Below the pieces are notes generated by a model that was given only the letters and a program-made list of their open reading frames with translations, searched no databases and was not told where the DNA came from. The position numbers were made by a program, and so were the translations under genes. A stretch of DNA of 41,741 bases from Acidobacteriota bacterium (lineage in GTDB: Bacteria > Actinomycetota > Actinomycetes > Actinomycetales > Microbacteriaceae), in contig JABBOD010000001.1 of assembly GCA_019351995.1 (NCBI GenBank), positions 1 through 41,741 on the forward strand. Reading direction: 5' to 3'. Below, in pieces: positions 21,566 to 28,579 of the stretch. Position 1 is the stretch's first letter; each line of letters begins with the position of its first letter.

Positions 21566-21624
21566 GCCCGGACAGTATCAGTCGAGGGTGGCCGATCGGC
21601 TGAACGTCGAACCAGCAGACTGGG

Positions 21625-22797
21625 GTGGTGCGTTTGGCGATCCTGGGAGTGGTGCTGCTCGTGCTCGGTGGGCTCGCTATCGCGTTCGGGATCCTGTCAC
21701 CGGCGAGCGCCGCGGCCGTCGGCGACCGCGTCTGGCCGGTCCTGCTCTTCGCCGTCTCCATCACGGTGGTCGCCGAGTTGGCGGCGGAGGCCGGCGTGTT
21801 CGCCGCCGTGGCCGAGCGGACGGCCCGCGCCGCCCGTGGCCGAGCGGGACTGCTCTGGCTGTTCGTCATCCTGCTCGCGATCGTCAGCACGGCCTTCCTC
21901 AGCCTCGACACGACCGCGGTGCTGCTGACCCCGGTCGTGGTGCTCGTCGCCCGCGCCAACGGCCTGCCCCCGCTGCCGTTCGCACTCACCACGGTCTGGT
22001 TGGCGAACACCGCGTCGCTGATCCTTCCCGTCTCGAACCTCACCAACCTGCTGGCCCTGCACGCGCTGGGCTTCTCCGACCCCGGCCGTTTCGTTGCGCT
22101 CATGGTCGCTCCGGCGATCATCGCGATCATCGTTCCGTGCGCGATCCTGCTGGTCATCTATCGCCGAACCTTCTCCACCCGTTTCGAGCCGGGGCCGACA
22201 ACGGCATCCGGCGACCGTGTGCTGTTCTGGATCGCTGCCGGTGTGCTGCTGGTGATGCTCCCGCTGCTCGTCACCGGGATCCCGGTCTGGATTCCGGCGA
22301 CATCGGCCGCGGTCGTGCTGCTGGTCGTCTTCGCGTTCCGGCGGCGCGGGGCCATCCGGTTCGGGCTGCTCCCCTGGCAGCTCGTCCTGTTCGCTGGCGG
22401 GCTGTTCCTCGTGGTGGAGGCCGGCCATTCGCTCGGACTGACGGTGCTACTCAGTCAGGCCGCGGGGTCCGGGACCGACATGGCGGCGTTGCTGCGCCTC
22501 GCGGTCAGCGGGATGCTGGGCGCCAACGCCGTCGACAACCTGCCGGCGTATCTCGCGCTCGAGCCCGTCGCGACGCAGTCCGTCGGCGCAGTGCCCGTGC
22601 GGCTGGCCGCGCTCCTCATCGGCGTGAACGCCGGACCGCTGATCACGCCCTGGGCGTCCCTCGCGACTCTGCTCTGGCACTCGCGGCTGCAGGGTCTCGG
22701 CGTCGAGCTGCGCTGGTCGCGCTACCTGCTGCTGGGACTCCTCGCCGCCCCCCTCACAGTGGTGCTCGCCACCATCGCCCTCTCGCTCGCACAGTAG
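21625..22797 (+). CDS. ArsB/NhaD (SLC13-like) family transporter
   Basis: A 390-residue integral membrane protein with about 10-11 hydrophobic segments, belonging to the ion-transporter superfamily that includes ArsB, NhaD and citrate transporters. Recognisable parts are RVWPVLLFAVSITVVAELA, STAFLSLDTTAVLLTPVVV (a hairpin-like region with a conserved Thr/Asp cluster), VWLANTASLILPVSNLTNLL and DNLPAYLALEP. The second and third are the paired substrate-binding hairpins of the family. No arsR, arsC or other arsenic gene is adjacent, so arsenite export cannot be assumed; a carboxylate or sodium ion is possible. Two consecutive GTG codons (21625 and 21628) could each be the start. Confidence 0.75.
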   Translation: MVRLAILGVVLLVLGGLAIAFGILSPASAAAVGDRVWPVLLFAVSITVVAELAAEAGVFAAVAERTARAARGRAGLLWLFVILLAIVSTAFLSLDTTAVLLTPVVVLVARANGLPPLPFALTTVWLANTASLILPVSNLTNLLALHALGFSDPGRFVALMVAPAIIAIIVPCAILLVIYRRTFSTRFEPGPTTASGDRVLFWIAAGVLLVMLPLLVTGIPVWIPATSAAVVLLVVFAFRRRGAIRFGLLPWQLVLFAGGLFLVVEAGHSLGLTVLLSQAAGSGTDMAALLRLAVSGMLGANAVDNLPAYLALEPVATQSVGAVPVRLAALLIGVNAGPLITPWASLATLLWHSRLQGLGVELRWSRYLLLGLLAAPLTVVLATIALSLAQ

Positions 22798-22867
22798 GCG
22801 AGCGCGGGGTGCACGCCCGAGCGCGGGGTGCGCGGGCACCGCACTCGCCAGCGAACCCCGCGCTCGC
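22798..22867. repeat. GCGAGCGCGGGGT inverted/direct repeat cluster
   Basis: GCGAGCGCGGGGT (22798-22810) and ACCCCGCGCTCGC (22855-22867) are perfect 13-bp inverted arms. A second direct copy, CGAGCGCGGGGTGC, lies between them at 22818-22831. The cluster begins just after the transporter stop. It could act as a terminator hairpin, but no T-run follows. The three-copy structure looks more like a REP/BIME-type intergenic repeat. Whether it recurs in the genome cannot be seen here. Confidence 0.6.
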
Positions 22868-22946
22868 TACATGGGAGCGGCGTCGAACGGCGTAGTCTCG
22901 GCAGCACAGGGTCGCGCGGCTCTGGATTGCTACCGGAGGAGTCACC

Positions 22947-23093
22947 ATGGCCGAGAAGTCAGCTCGTAAGAACAGCCCGAAAACTGCGGCGGCCAAGACG
23001 CTGAAAGAGAAGCGCAACGACAAGCAGGCCAAGAAGGCCAGCAATGAGCGCGCCAACAACACGGATGCCGTCACCCGGGCCAAGAACAAGTAG
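22947..23093 (+). CDS. Small highly basic protein, 48 residues, function unknown
   Basis: The product is 48 residues, rich in Lys, Ala, Asn and Arg with no hydrophobic stretch: it begins MAEKSARKNSPKTAAAK and ends DAVTRAKNK. Reality is supported by a strong GGAGGA eight bases before the ATG and by lysine-rich coding in an otherwise high-GC region. It is expected to be helical and positively charged. Similar tiny basic proteins are common and unnamed in Microbacteriaceae; binding to nucleic acid or ribosomes is a guess from charge only. It lies alone between the repeat cluster and the convergent acyl-CoA oxidase gene, 27 bp away. Confidence 0.8.
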   Translation: MAEKSARKNSPKTAAAKTLKEKRNDKQAKKASNERANNTDAVTRAKNK

Positions 23094-23120
23094 GCCTCCG
23101 GGAGCGACCCGCGTCGGCGC

Positions 23121-25208
23121 TCAGCCCTTCGCGGCCTTCTTCTTCTGCTTGGCCAGCACCTTCTCCTCGACCGGAGCGGTGCCCGCTGCCTTCTGTGCCG
23201 CGTAGTAGGCGCGCGCCTCGTCCTGGCGGACGAGCTCGACACCCGTCGCGATCGGCGCACGCAGGTGCTCCGGCGCGAACTGGAAGGCATCCGTCAGCGC
23301 GACCGCGTGCGGTCGCAGCCGCGGCAGCAGCCGGTCGTCGATGTAGTCGGTGATGGCGGCGGCACGTGACGCCGACAAGCGGCCGTTGATCAGGTACCAG
23401 GCGAGGTGCTTCTCGATCAGCGTGAAGCCGAACAGGTCACGCAACCAGGTGAGCACCTTCCTGTTGTCCTCGTGCTCGATGACAGCCAGGCGCTCGCTGA
23501 AGGCTTCCCACTCGAGAAGCTCGGCGTGCGCGTACGCCGCCTCGATCAACTCGTTCTGGTTCTCGTTGAAGAGCGCGGCGGCCTCGACGGCGGGAAGCGA
23601 TCCGGCGTTCTTCAGGCGACCGGCGATGGCCGCCACCATGGTCTCGACGCGATCTGTCAGCAGCTGGCGCTGCGCGGCCTCTCCGCGCACGTTGCCGATC
23701 GAGCGGGCGGTCGACCCGAAGTCGGCGATCTTCTGTCCGAGGGCACGGAGGCCCGAGCGGCCGAGGGCGGCGCCCGCCTGCTGGCCCGCATATGCGGCGA
23801 TGGCCGCGGCATCCGGTTTGGCGAGGCGTCGGGCGTAGTCGGTCAGCAGCCGCTTGGCGACCAGCTGCAGCAGGATGTTGTTGTCGCCCTCGAAAGTCGC
23901 ATAGATATCCAGGTCGGCTCGCAGTTGTGTGAAACGGTTCTCGGCGAGGAAGCCGTTGCCGCCGCAGGCCTCCCGAGCCTCCTGGATGGTGTCGAGCGCC
24001 GACCAGGTGCTGAACGGCTTGAGCGAGGCGGCGAGGGTTTCGAGATCCTGACGGTCGTCGTCGGTGTCCTGCTCGCCCGAGAACACCCCGTGGAACTTCT
24101 CGAGCAGCTGGTCGTGCGCGAACGACATCGCGTAGGTGGTCGCCAAGCGCGGCAGCAGGCGGCGCTGGTGGCGCTGGTAGTCGAGCAGCACGACTTCGCC
24201 GTCGCTGGCGCCGTCGGCGAACTGTCGGCGCTCGGCGGCATAACGGATGGCGATGGTCAGGGCGAGCTTGCTGGCGACGGTCGCCGCACCATCCAGCGAG
24301 ACACGGCCCTGGACAAGCGTTCCCACCATGGTGAAGAAGCGGCGGCCGGGGCTCTCGATCGGCGAACTGTACACGCCGTTCTCATCGACATCGCCGTAGC
24401 GGTTGAGCAGGTTGGTGCGCGGGACGCGAACGCCCGTGAAGTGCAGACGCCCGTTGTCGATGCCGTTGAGGCCGCCCTTGAGCCCGTCGTCTTCGCCTCC
24501 GATGCCGGGGAGGAAGTCCCGACCGTCCCGGATCGGTACGTACAGGGCGTGCACGCCGTGGTTCACACCCGAGACGATCAGCTGCGCGAACACCACCGCC
24601 GCCTGGCCATCCTTCGCGGCATTGCCCAGGTAGTCCTTCCACGCATTGCGAAATGGCGTGTCGATGACGAACTCGTCGGTGGCAGGGTCGTAGGTGGCGG
24701 TGGTGCCGATGGCGGCGACATCCGAACCGTGTCCGCTCTCGGTCATCGCGAAGGCGCCGGGCGTTGCCAGGCTCATGATCGAGGGCAGGAACTGCTCGTG
24801 CGCGCGCTGAGTACCGAGATGCATGACCGCGGCCCCGAAGAGGCCCCACTGCACGCCGGACTTGATCTGCATCGAGGGGTCGCCGATGACGAGCTCTTCG
24901 AAGGAGGCGATGTTGGCCCCGTGGTCCTCTTCGCCGCCGAGCGCGATCGGGAAGGCGCGATGCACGACGCCCTCCTCGACCAGGCGGGTGAGCTGCCCGG
25001 AGACACGAAGGCGGTGCTCCGCAACGCTGAGCCCGGGGATCTGGTGGAACTCATCGCGCCTGAGCAGTTCGCGCGAATGTTTGCGGGCGTCCGCCCAGCG
25101 GGCGAAGAGCACCTCGGCGAGCGCGGCCGAGTCGACGTGCAGATCGCCGGAGGTGCTCGAGGTCGCGGCGGCGCCGGACGCAGTGGATCGTTCGATGGTG
25201 TCGGTCAT
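23121..25208 (-). CDS. Acyl-CoA oxidase / acyl-CoA dehydrogenase family flavoprotein
   Basis: A 695-residue FAD enzyme of the long acyl-CoA oxidase type, which introduces the trans-2 double bond into acyl-CoA with oxygen as acceptor (peroxide formed). The N-terminal domain contains GGEEDHGANIASFEELVIGD. The middle domain has the FAD-contacting GAFAMTESGHGSDVAAIGTT and GLNGIDNGRLHFTGVRVPR. The C-terminal half has REACGGNGFLAENR and the family-typical FEGDNNILLQLVAKRLL. The end is a Lys-rich tail (KAAGTAPVEEKVLAKQKKK). ATG 25208 was chosen for its CAGGAG site; an in-frame start 30 bases upstream is less likely. No other beta-oxidation gene is adjacent. The 223 bp upstream hold only its promoter region and an AGTCTC/GAGACT hairpin at 25321-25343. 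Confidence 0.88.
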   Translation of the reverse strand: MTDTIERSTASGAAATSSTSGDLHVDSAALAEVLFARWADARKHSRELLRRDEFHQIPGLSVAEHRLRVSGQLTRLVEEGVVHRAFPIALGGEEDHGANIASFEELVIGDPSMQIKSGVQWGLFGAAVMHLGTQRAHEQFLPSIMSLATPGAFAMTESGHGSDVAAIGTTATYDPATDEFVIDTPFRNAWKDYLGNAAKDGQAAVVFAQLIVSGVNHGVHALYVPIRDGRDFLPGIGGEDDGLKGGLNGIDNGRLHFTGVRVPRTNLLNRYGDVDENGVYSSPIESPGRRFFTMVGTLVQGRVSLDGAATVASKLALTIAIRYAAERRQFADGASDGEVVLLDYQRHQRRLLPRLATTYAMSFAHDQLLEKFHGVFSGEQDTDDDRQDLETLAASLKPFSTWSALDTIQEAREACGGNGFLAENRFTQLRADLDIYATFEGDNNILLQLVAKRLLTDYARRLAKPDAAAIAAYAGQQAGAALGRSGLRALGQKIADFGSTARSIGNVRGEAAQRQLLTDRVETMVAAIAGRLKNAGSLPAVEAAALFNENQNELIEAAYAHAELLEWEAFSERLAVIEHEDNRKVLTWLRDLFGFTLIEKHLAWYLINGRLSASRAAAITDYIDDRLLPRLRPHAVALTDAFQFAPEHLRAPIATGVELVRQDEARAYYAAQKAAGTAPVEEKVLAKQKKKAAKG

Positions 25209-25431
25209 GACGGACTCCTGGAGGCTTGTGCTCGGCACGCTACGCCCCGGCAGGCGCTGCCGCCGATTTCGTTGCGCAAGGCCACGACCACCCCGCGACG
25301 GGAGCGGGAAACGTTTGGCGAGTCTCTACAAAAGCTGGAGACTGGCTGTGTGGGTTTCCTCTGTGATGGGAGGTCTCATCGCGGCGGCGGCGGCTGGGCG
25401 TCTGCGTCGACGAGTCGTTGAGCGGCGGCCG

Positions 25432-25863
25432 TCAGTCCTCCGTGGTCCACCGGTCGCCACTGGAACTGCCGATGATGTCGAGCAGCGCTGCACGCAGGGC
25501 GGGCAGGTCGGCAACTTCGGGGAACAGATCCGCCTCGATGTGACGCGTGCGCTCGAACACCTCGGCCCCGCGCGGGGTGCGCTCGACGAGGCGGCGGCGG
25601 CGATCGGCGGGATCCTCGTGGCGCACGACGTAGCCTTCGCGTTCCAATCGATCGATGGTGCGCGAGATCGTCTGCGCCTCGACGCGTGCCCGCGACGCAA
25701 GCGACGCTTGGCTGTCCGGAGCCTCCGCGAGCAGATGAAGCACGATCATCCCGGCGTGCGTGAGATCGAGTTCGGCGAGCGCATCGAACCAGGCGTGCTC
25801 GACCAGGCGCGACGCGATACCGAGCAGCCTGCCGGTAGGCCACTGGCTCATGCCCTCGTCCAC
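25432..25863 (-). CDS. MarR family transcriptional regulator
   Basis: A 143-residue winged-helix regulator. The MarR core is seen in LDLTHAGMIVLHLLAEAP, SQASLASRARVEAQTISRTI (recognition helix), DRLEREGYVVRHEDPADRRR (wing with the conserved DxRRR) and LVERTPRGAEVFERTR. Both GTG 25863 and the in-frame ATG 25851 have GAGGG-type sites, so the start is ambiguous by four residues. It is divergent from an MFS exporter gene, the usual local repressor-efflux pair. Two near-identical 16-bp boxes lie in the shared promoter region. The effector is probably a small aromatic or drug-like compound, by family habit only. Confidence 0.9.
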   Translation of the reverse strand: MDEGMSQWPTGRLLGIASRLVEHAWFDALAELDLTHAGMIVLHLLAEAPDSQASLASRARVEAQTISRTIDRLEREGYVVRHEDPADRRRRLVERTPRGAEVFERTRHIEADLFPEVADLPALRAALLDIIGSSSGDRWTTED

Positions 25864-25887
25864 GCGCCCCTCGCTCCCGCCAAATGA

Positions 25888-25940
25888 TCAGCCGGCTTAC
25901 TAAATCGGTGCTACGGTTTACTCGTCAGCCAGCTTACTAA
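25888..25940. promoter_or_regulatory. Pair of MarR-type operator boxes
   Basis: TCAGCCGGCTTACTAA (25888-25903) and TCAGCCAGCTTACTAA (25925-25940) are 16-bp direct repeats differing at one base, 37 bp apart start to start. They lie between marR and the MFS gene and each falls where one of the two divergent promoters should be. This fits one MarR dimer per promoter, repressing both genes. Confidence 0.65.
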
Positions 25941-25968
25941 TACTGATCGCCGCACTGTGAGGTCCCCT

Positions 25969-27576
25969 GTGAACGACACCGCCCGCGCCGCCGTCCCCAC
26001 CGGATACGACGCCGCCCCGGACCGCCGCCGCTGGATCGGTCTCGTCGTCATCAGCATCTCGGTCGCACTGATCATCGTCGACTCGACGATCGTCAACGTC
26101 GCCATCCCCTCCGTGGTGCGCGACCTCAAGATCGACTCCACCCAGGTGCAGTGGGTGCAGGAGAGCTACACCCTCGTCTTCGCGGCGCTGCTGCTGGTCT
26201 GGGGCACGCTCGCCGATCGGATCGGGCGCCGGCGTCTGCTGATCATCGGCCTCGCGCTCTTCGGGGCCGCCAGCGTCGGGGCCGCCCTCGCTCCCACCGG
26301 CAACCTCCTGATCGGCGCGCGCGTCATTCAGGGAATCGGCGGAGCGATGCTCCTGCCCACCACCCTCTCGTTGATCAACGCGACCTTCCGGGGCCGCGAG
26401 CGCGGCATCGCCTTCGCCGTCTGGGGGTCGACGATCGGCGGCATGGCCGCGGTCGGGCCGCTGCTCGGCGGCTGGCTCACCACCTACTTCTCCTGGCGCT
26501 GGGCGTTCGGCATCAACGTGCCGGGCGGCATCATCCTGATCATCGGGGCGGTGCTCTTCGTCGCCGAGTCGAAGTCGTCCGAATCACGTCGAGTGGATCT
26601 CGTCGGCGCCGCGATCTCGGTCGTCCTGTTCGCCTCGCTGGTCTTCGGTCTCATCGAGGGACGCAGCTACGGCTGGTGGTTGAGCGACACACCTCCGTCG
26701 TTCTGGAAGCTCGGCGTCTCACCGATCCCGTTCGCCTTCGCGCTCACCGTCGTGTCCGTCGTCGCCTACATCGCGTGGGGGCTCCGACGTCAGCGGGCAG
26801 GCAAGAGCACCCTCATTGACTTCTCGCTGTTCCGCATCGCGTCATTCCGGAACGGCAACATCGCGGCGATGGTGGTGTCGCTCGGCGAGTTCGGGCTCAT
26901 CCTCTCTCTGCCTCTGTGGCTGCAGAACGTGCTCGGCTATGACGCGCTCCAGACCGGCTTCGTCTTGCTCGCCCTCGCGCTCGGCTCCTTCGCGGCATCC
27001 GGATTCGCGGGGGCCTTCAGCGGGCGGATCGCACCCGTCTGGGTGGTGCGCGCCGGCATCGCCCTCGAAATCGTGGGCATCGTGATCACGGCGCTCGTGA
27101 TCAGCGTGACCACCCCGTGGTGGGCGATTGCCCTGGGCCTGTTCGTCTACGGCATGGGCGTCGGACTCGCGACCGCCCAGCTGACCGGCGTGGTACTCGC
27201 GGATGTCCCGGTCGAGCAGAGCGGGGCGGCATCCGGGACGCAGTCGACGGCCCGCCAAGTCGGCTCGGCACTCGGGATTGCGATCCTCGGCACGATCCTG
27301 TTCAGCACCCTCGGCACGCAGTTCGCCGACAAGCTGCCGTCGTCGATCCCTGCCTCAGCCCAGACGCAACTGGTCAACACCGTGGTGAGCAGTGCCGGAG
27401 GGGCCATTCCCGGTCTCGTCAAGCAGTCCCCCGAGGTCGGCGCGCTGGCGAAGCAGGCGTTCAGCGACGCGACCAAGATCTCGGCCTTCTCGGCAGCGGG
27501 TTTCCTCGCGCTCGGCCTGCTGGCGACGGTCTCCCTCGGTAGCGGCAAGCGGGAAGAAGACGAGTCGGACGCCTAA
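25969..27576 (+). CDS. MFS drug exporter, DHA2 (EmrB/QacA) family, 14 membrane segments
   Basis: A 535-residue proton-coupled exporter with about 14 hydrophobic segments. Motifs include VDSTIVNVAIPSVVRDL in the first helix (the DHA2 Asp/Thr pattern), LADRIGRRRLLIIGLALFG (MFS motif A), RVIQGIGGAMLLPTTLSLI, and GPLLGGWLTTYFSWRWAFGI in helix 5 (motif C region). The second half contains GVVLADVPVEQSGAASGTQS and TARQVGSALGIAILG. GTG 25969 is preferred over GTG 25957 because GAGG lies at suitable spacing. It is divergent from marR and carries the paired boxes upstream, so it is probably derepressed by the exported compound. The 182 bp after the gene show no recognisable gene. Confidence 0.92.
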   Translation: MNDTARAAVPTGYDAAPDRRRWIGLVVISISVALIIVDSTIVNVAIPSVVRDLKIDSTQVQWVQESYTLVFAALLLVWGTLADRIGRRRLLIIGLALFGAASVGAALAPTGNLLIGARVIQGIGGAMLLPTTLSLINATFRGRERGIAFAVWGSTIGGMAAVGPLLGGWLTTYFSWRWAFGINVPGGIILIIGAVLFVAESKSSESRRVDLVGAAISVVLFASLVFGLIEGRSYGWWLSDTPPSFWKLGVSPIPFAFALTVVSVVAYIAWGLRRQRAGKSTLIDFSLFRIASFRNGNIAAMVVSLGEFGLILSLPLWLQNVLGYDALQTGFVLLALALGSFAASGFAGAFSGRIAPVWVVRAGIALEIVGIVITALVISVTTPWWAIALGLFVYGMGVGLATAQLTGVVLADVPVEQSGAASGTQSTARQVGSALGIAILGTILFSTLGTQFADKLPSSIPASAQTQLVNTVVSSAGGAIPGLVKQSPEVGALAKQAFSDATKISAFSAAGFLALGLLATVSLGSGKREEDESDA

Positions 27577-27758
27577 CGCCGGGCTCGCTGGTCCACCCGC
27601 GCGGGCAGCTGCGGACCGGGTTGCGTGGCTGCGCCGGCCCCGCGAGGTGCACCAACGATTGACAGCGACACGCCGGACGAGTGGTCGCTGGATGCGGTGA
27701 GTCAGTCGAAACCGTTGGTGGAACTCGCGGCGCGGCGTGGGCCGCACAGGCTGCTCCC

Positions 27759-28547
27759 TCAGGCGAGTTGCAGGGACTCCCCGGTTTCCAGCCAGCTCTT
27801 CAGGTTCGAGAGCACGAACATCCAGCCGTCACCCGAGACGCTCTTGGCGGTGATCGGCGACGACTCAAGCCGATCGTGCAGCAGCGTCAGCTTGCAGACG
27901 CCGTCGGCGACCTCCTCGATCTCGAACCTGACCCGGCTCGTCGGTTCAGCCGCCATCGCCGGGTCGTACATCGAATCCCAGCCGTAGACGAGCGTGCGCG
28001 GCGGGTCCCAGACCTCGACGGCCGAGTCGCCGTAGACCGCGCCGCCGGGACCGTACGACCGCATGCGGTCAGGCGTCACCGTGATCTCGGCGTGGTGAAA
28101 GTACTGCTTGGTCTGCTCGGGGTCGGTGATCGCCTGCCAGATGCGGTCGGGCGTCGCGCGAATGAAGACCTGATACAGCTGCGTCGACAGTGCACGATCG
28201 GTCATGACGGGGTCCTCCAGGGTTCGCTTGAGATCGATGAGCGCGTCTGCCCTGCGCTCGGTGTATTTGTCCAGCCAGCGCCGCGACAGCTCGCGGATAG
28301 GCACAGGGTTCAGGTACAGCCGGAGCGCGCGTCCATCTCGACGACTGACAACGAGGCCAGCCTCCTCGAGAAGACGCAGGTGTTTCATCACCCCGAAACG
28401 GGTCATCTCGGCGCCGAAGGGCGCAGCGACCTCGCCGACGGTTCGGCCTCCGGCCTCGAGCAGGAGATCGAGCAGCCTGCGCCGCGTCGGGTCCGCGAGC
28501 GCGCGGAAGACCGGCGCGTCATCGATCCCGGGCGCCGCGTCATTCAT
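27759..28547 (-). CDS. Fused ArsR-type HTH and SRPBCC (AHSA1/START-like) domain protein
   Basis: A 262-residue two-domain protein. Residues about 10-100 form an ArsR-type winged HTH: VFRALADPTRRRLLDLLLEA, GEVAAPFGAEMTRFGVMKHL and RLLEEAGLVVSRRDGRALRL. Residues about 118-255 form an SRPBCC/AHSA1 hydrophobic-ligand domain: TQLYQVFIRATPDRIWQAIT, GGAVYGDSAVEVWDPPRTLV and GWMFVLSNLKSWLETGE. These two activities are usually encoded by adjacent genes; here one chain could sense a lipophilic ligand and bind DNA. There are no obvious metal-binding cysteines, so metal sensing is unlikely. ATG 28547 has TAATAT six bases upstream (leaderless type), and a perfect inverted repeat abuts that hexamer, suggesting autorepression. 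Confidence 0.9.
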   Translation of the reverse strand: MNDAAPGIDDAPVFRALADPTRRRLLDLLLEAGGRTVGEVAAPFGAEMTRFGVMKHLRLLEEAGLVVSRRDGRALRLYLNPVPIRELSRRWLDKYTERRADALIDLKRTLEDPVMTDRALSTQLYQVFIRATPDRIWQAITDPEQTKQYFHHAEITVTPDRMRSYGPGGAVYGDSAVEVWDPPRTLVYGWDSMYDPAMAAEPTSRVRFEIEEVADGVCKLTLLHDRLESSPITAKSVSGDGWMFVLSNLKSWLETGESLQLA

Positions 28548-28559
28548 GCGGCGATATTA

Positions 28560-28577
28560 TGTGACTAAATGGTCACA
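28560..28577. promoter_or_regulatory. Putative autoregulatory operator of the ArsR-SRPBCC gene
   Basis: TGTGACTAAATGGTCACA is a perfect 6-bp inverted repeat with a 6-bp centre. It ends directly at the -10-like TAATAT (28554-28559, minus strand) of the ArsR-SRPBCC gene and so occupies the core promoter. A dimeric ArsR-type repressor bound here would block RNA polymerase. It lies only two bases from the recQ stop. Confidence 0.6.
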
Positions 28578-28579
28578 CG

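Noticed and set aside
21625..22797. Arsenic resistance (arsB) assignment
   Set aside because: Family resemblance only; no ars regulator or reductase is adjacent, so the substrate is left open.
23406..25421. Plus-strand open frame of 671 codons
   Set aside because: Antisense to the acyl-CoA oxidase gene; the product has no recognisable motif, whereas the minus-strand product has all family blocks.
27577..27758. Possible small gene in the gap after the MFS gene
   Set aside because: Short frames there lack a ribosome-binding site and any motif; nothing could be supported.
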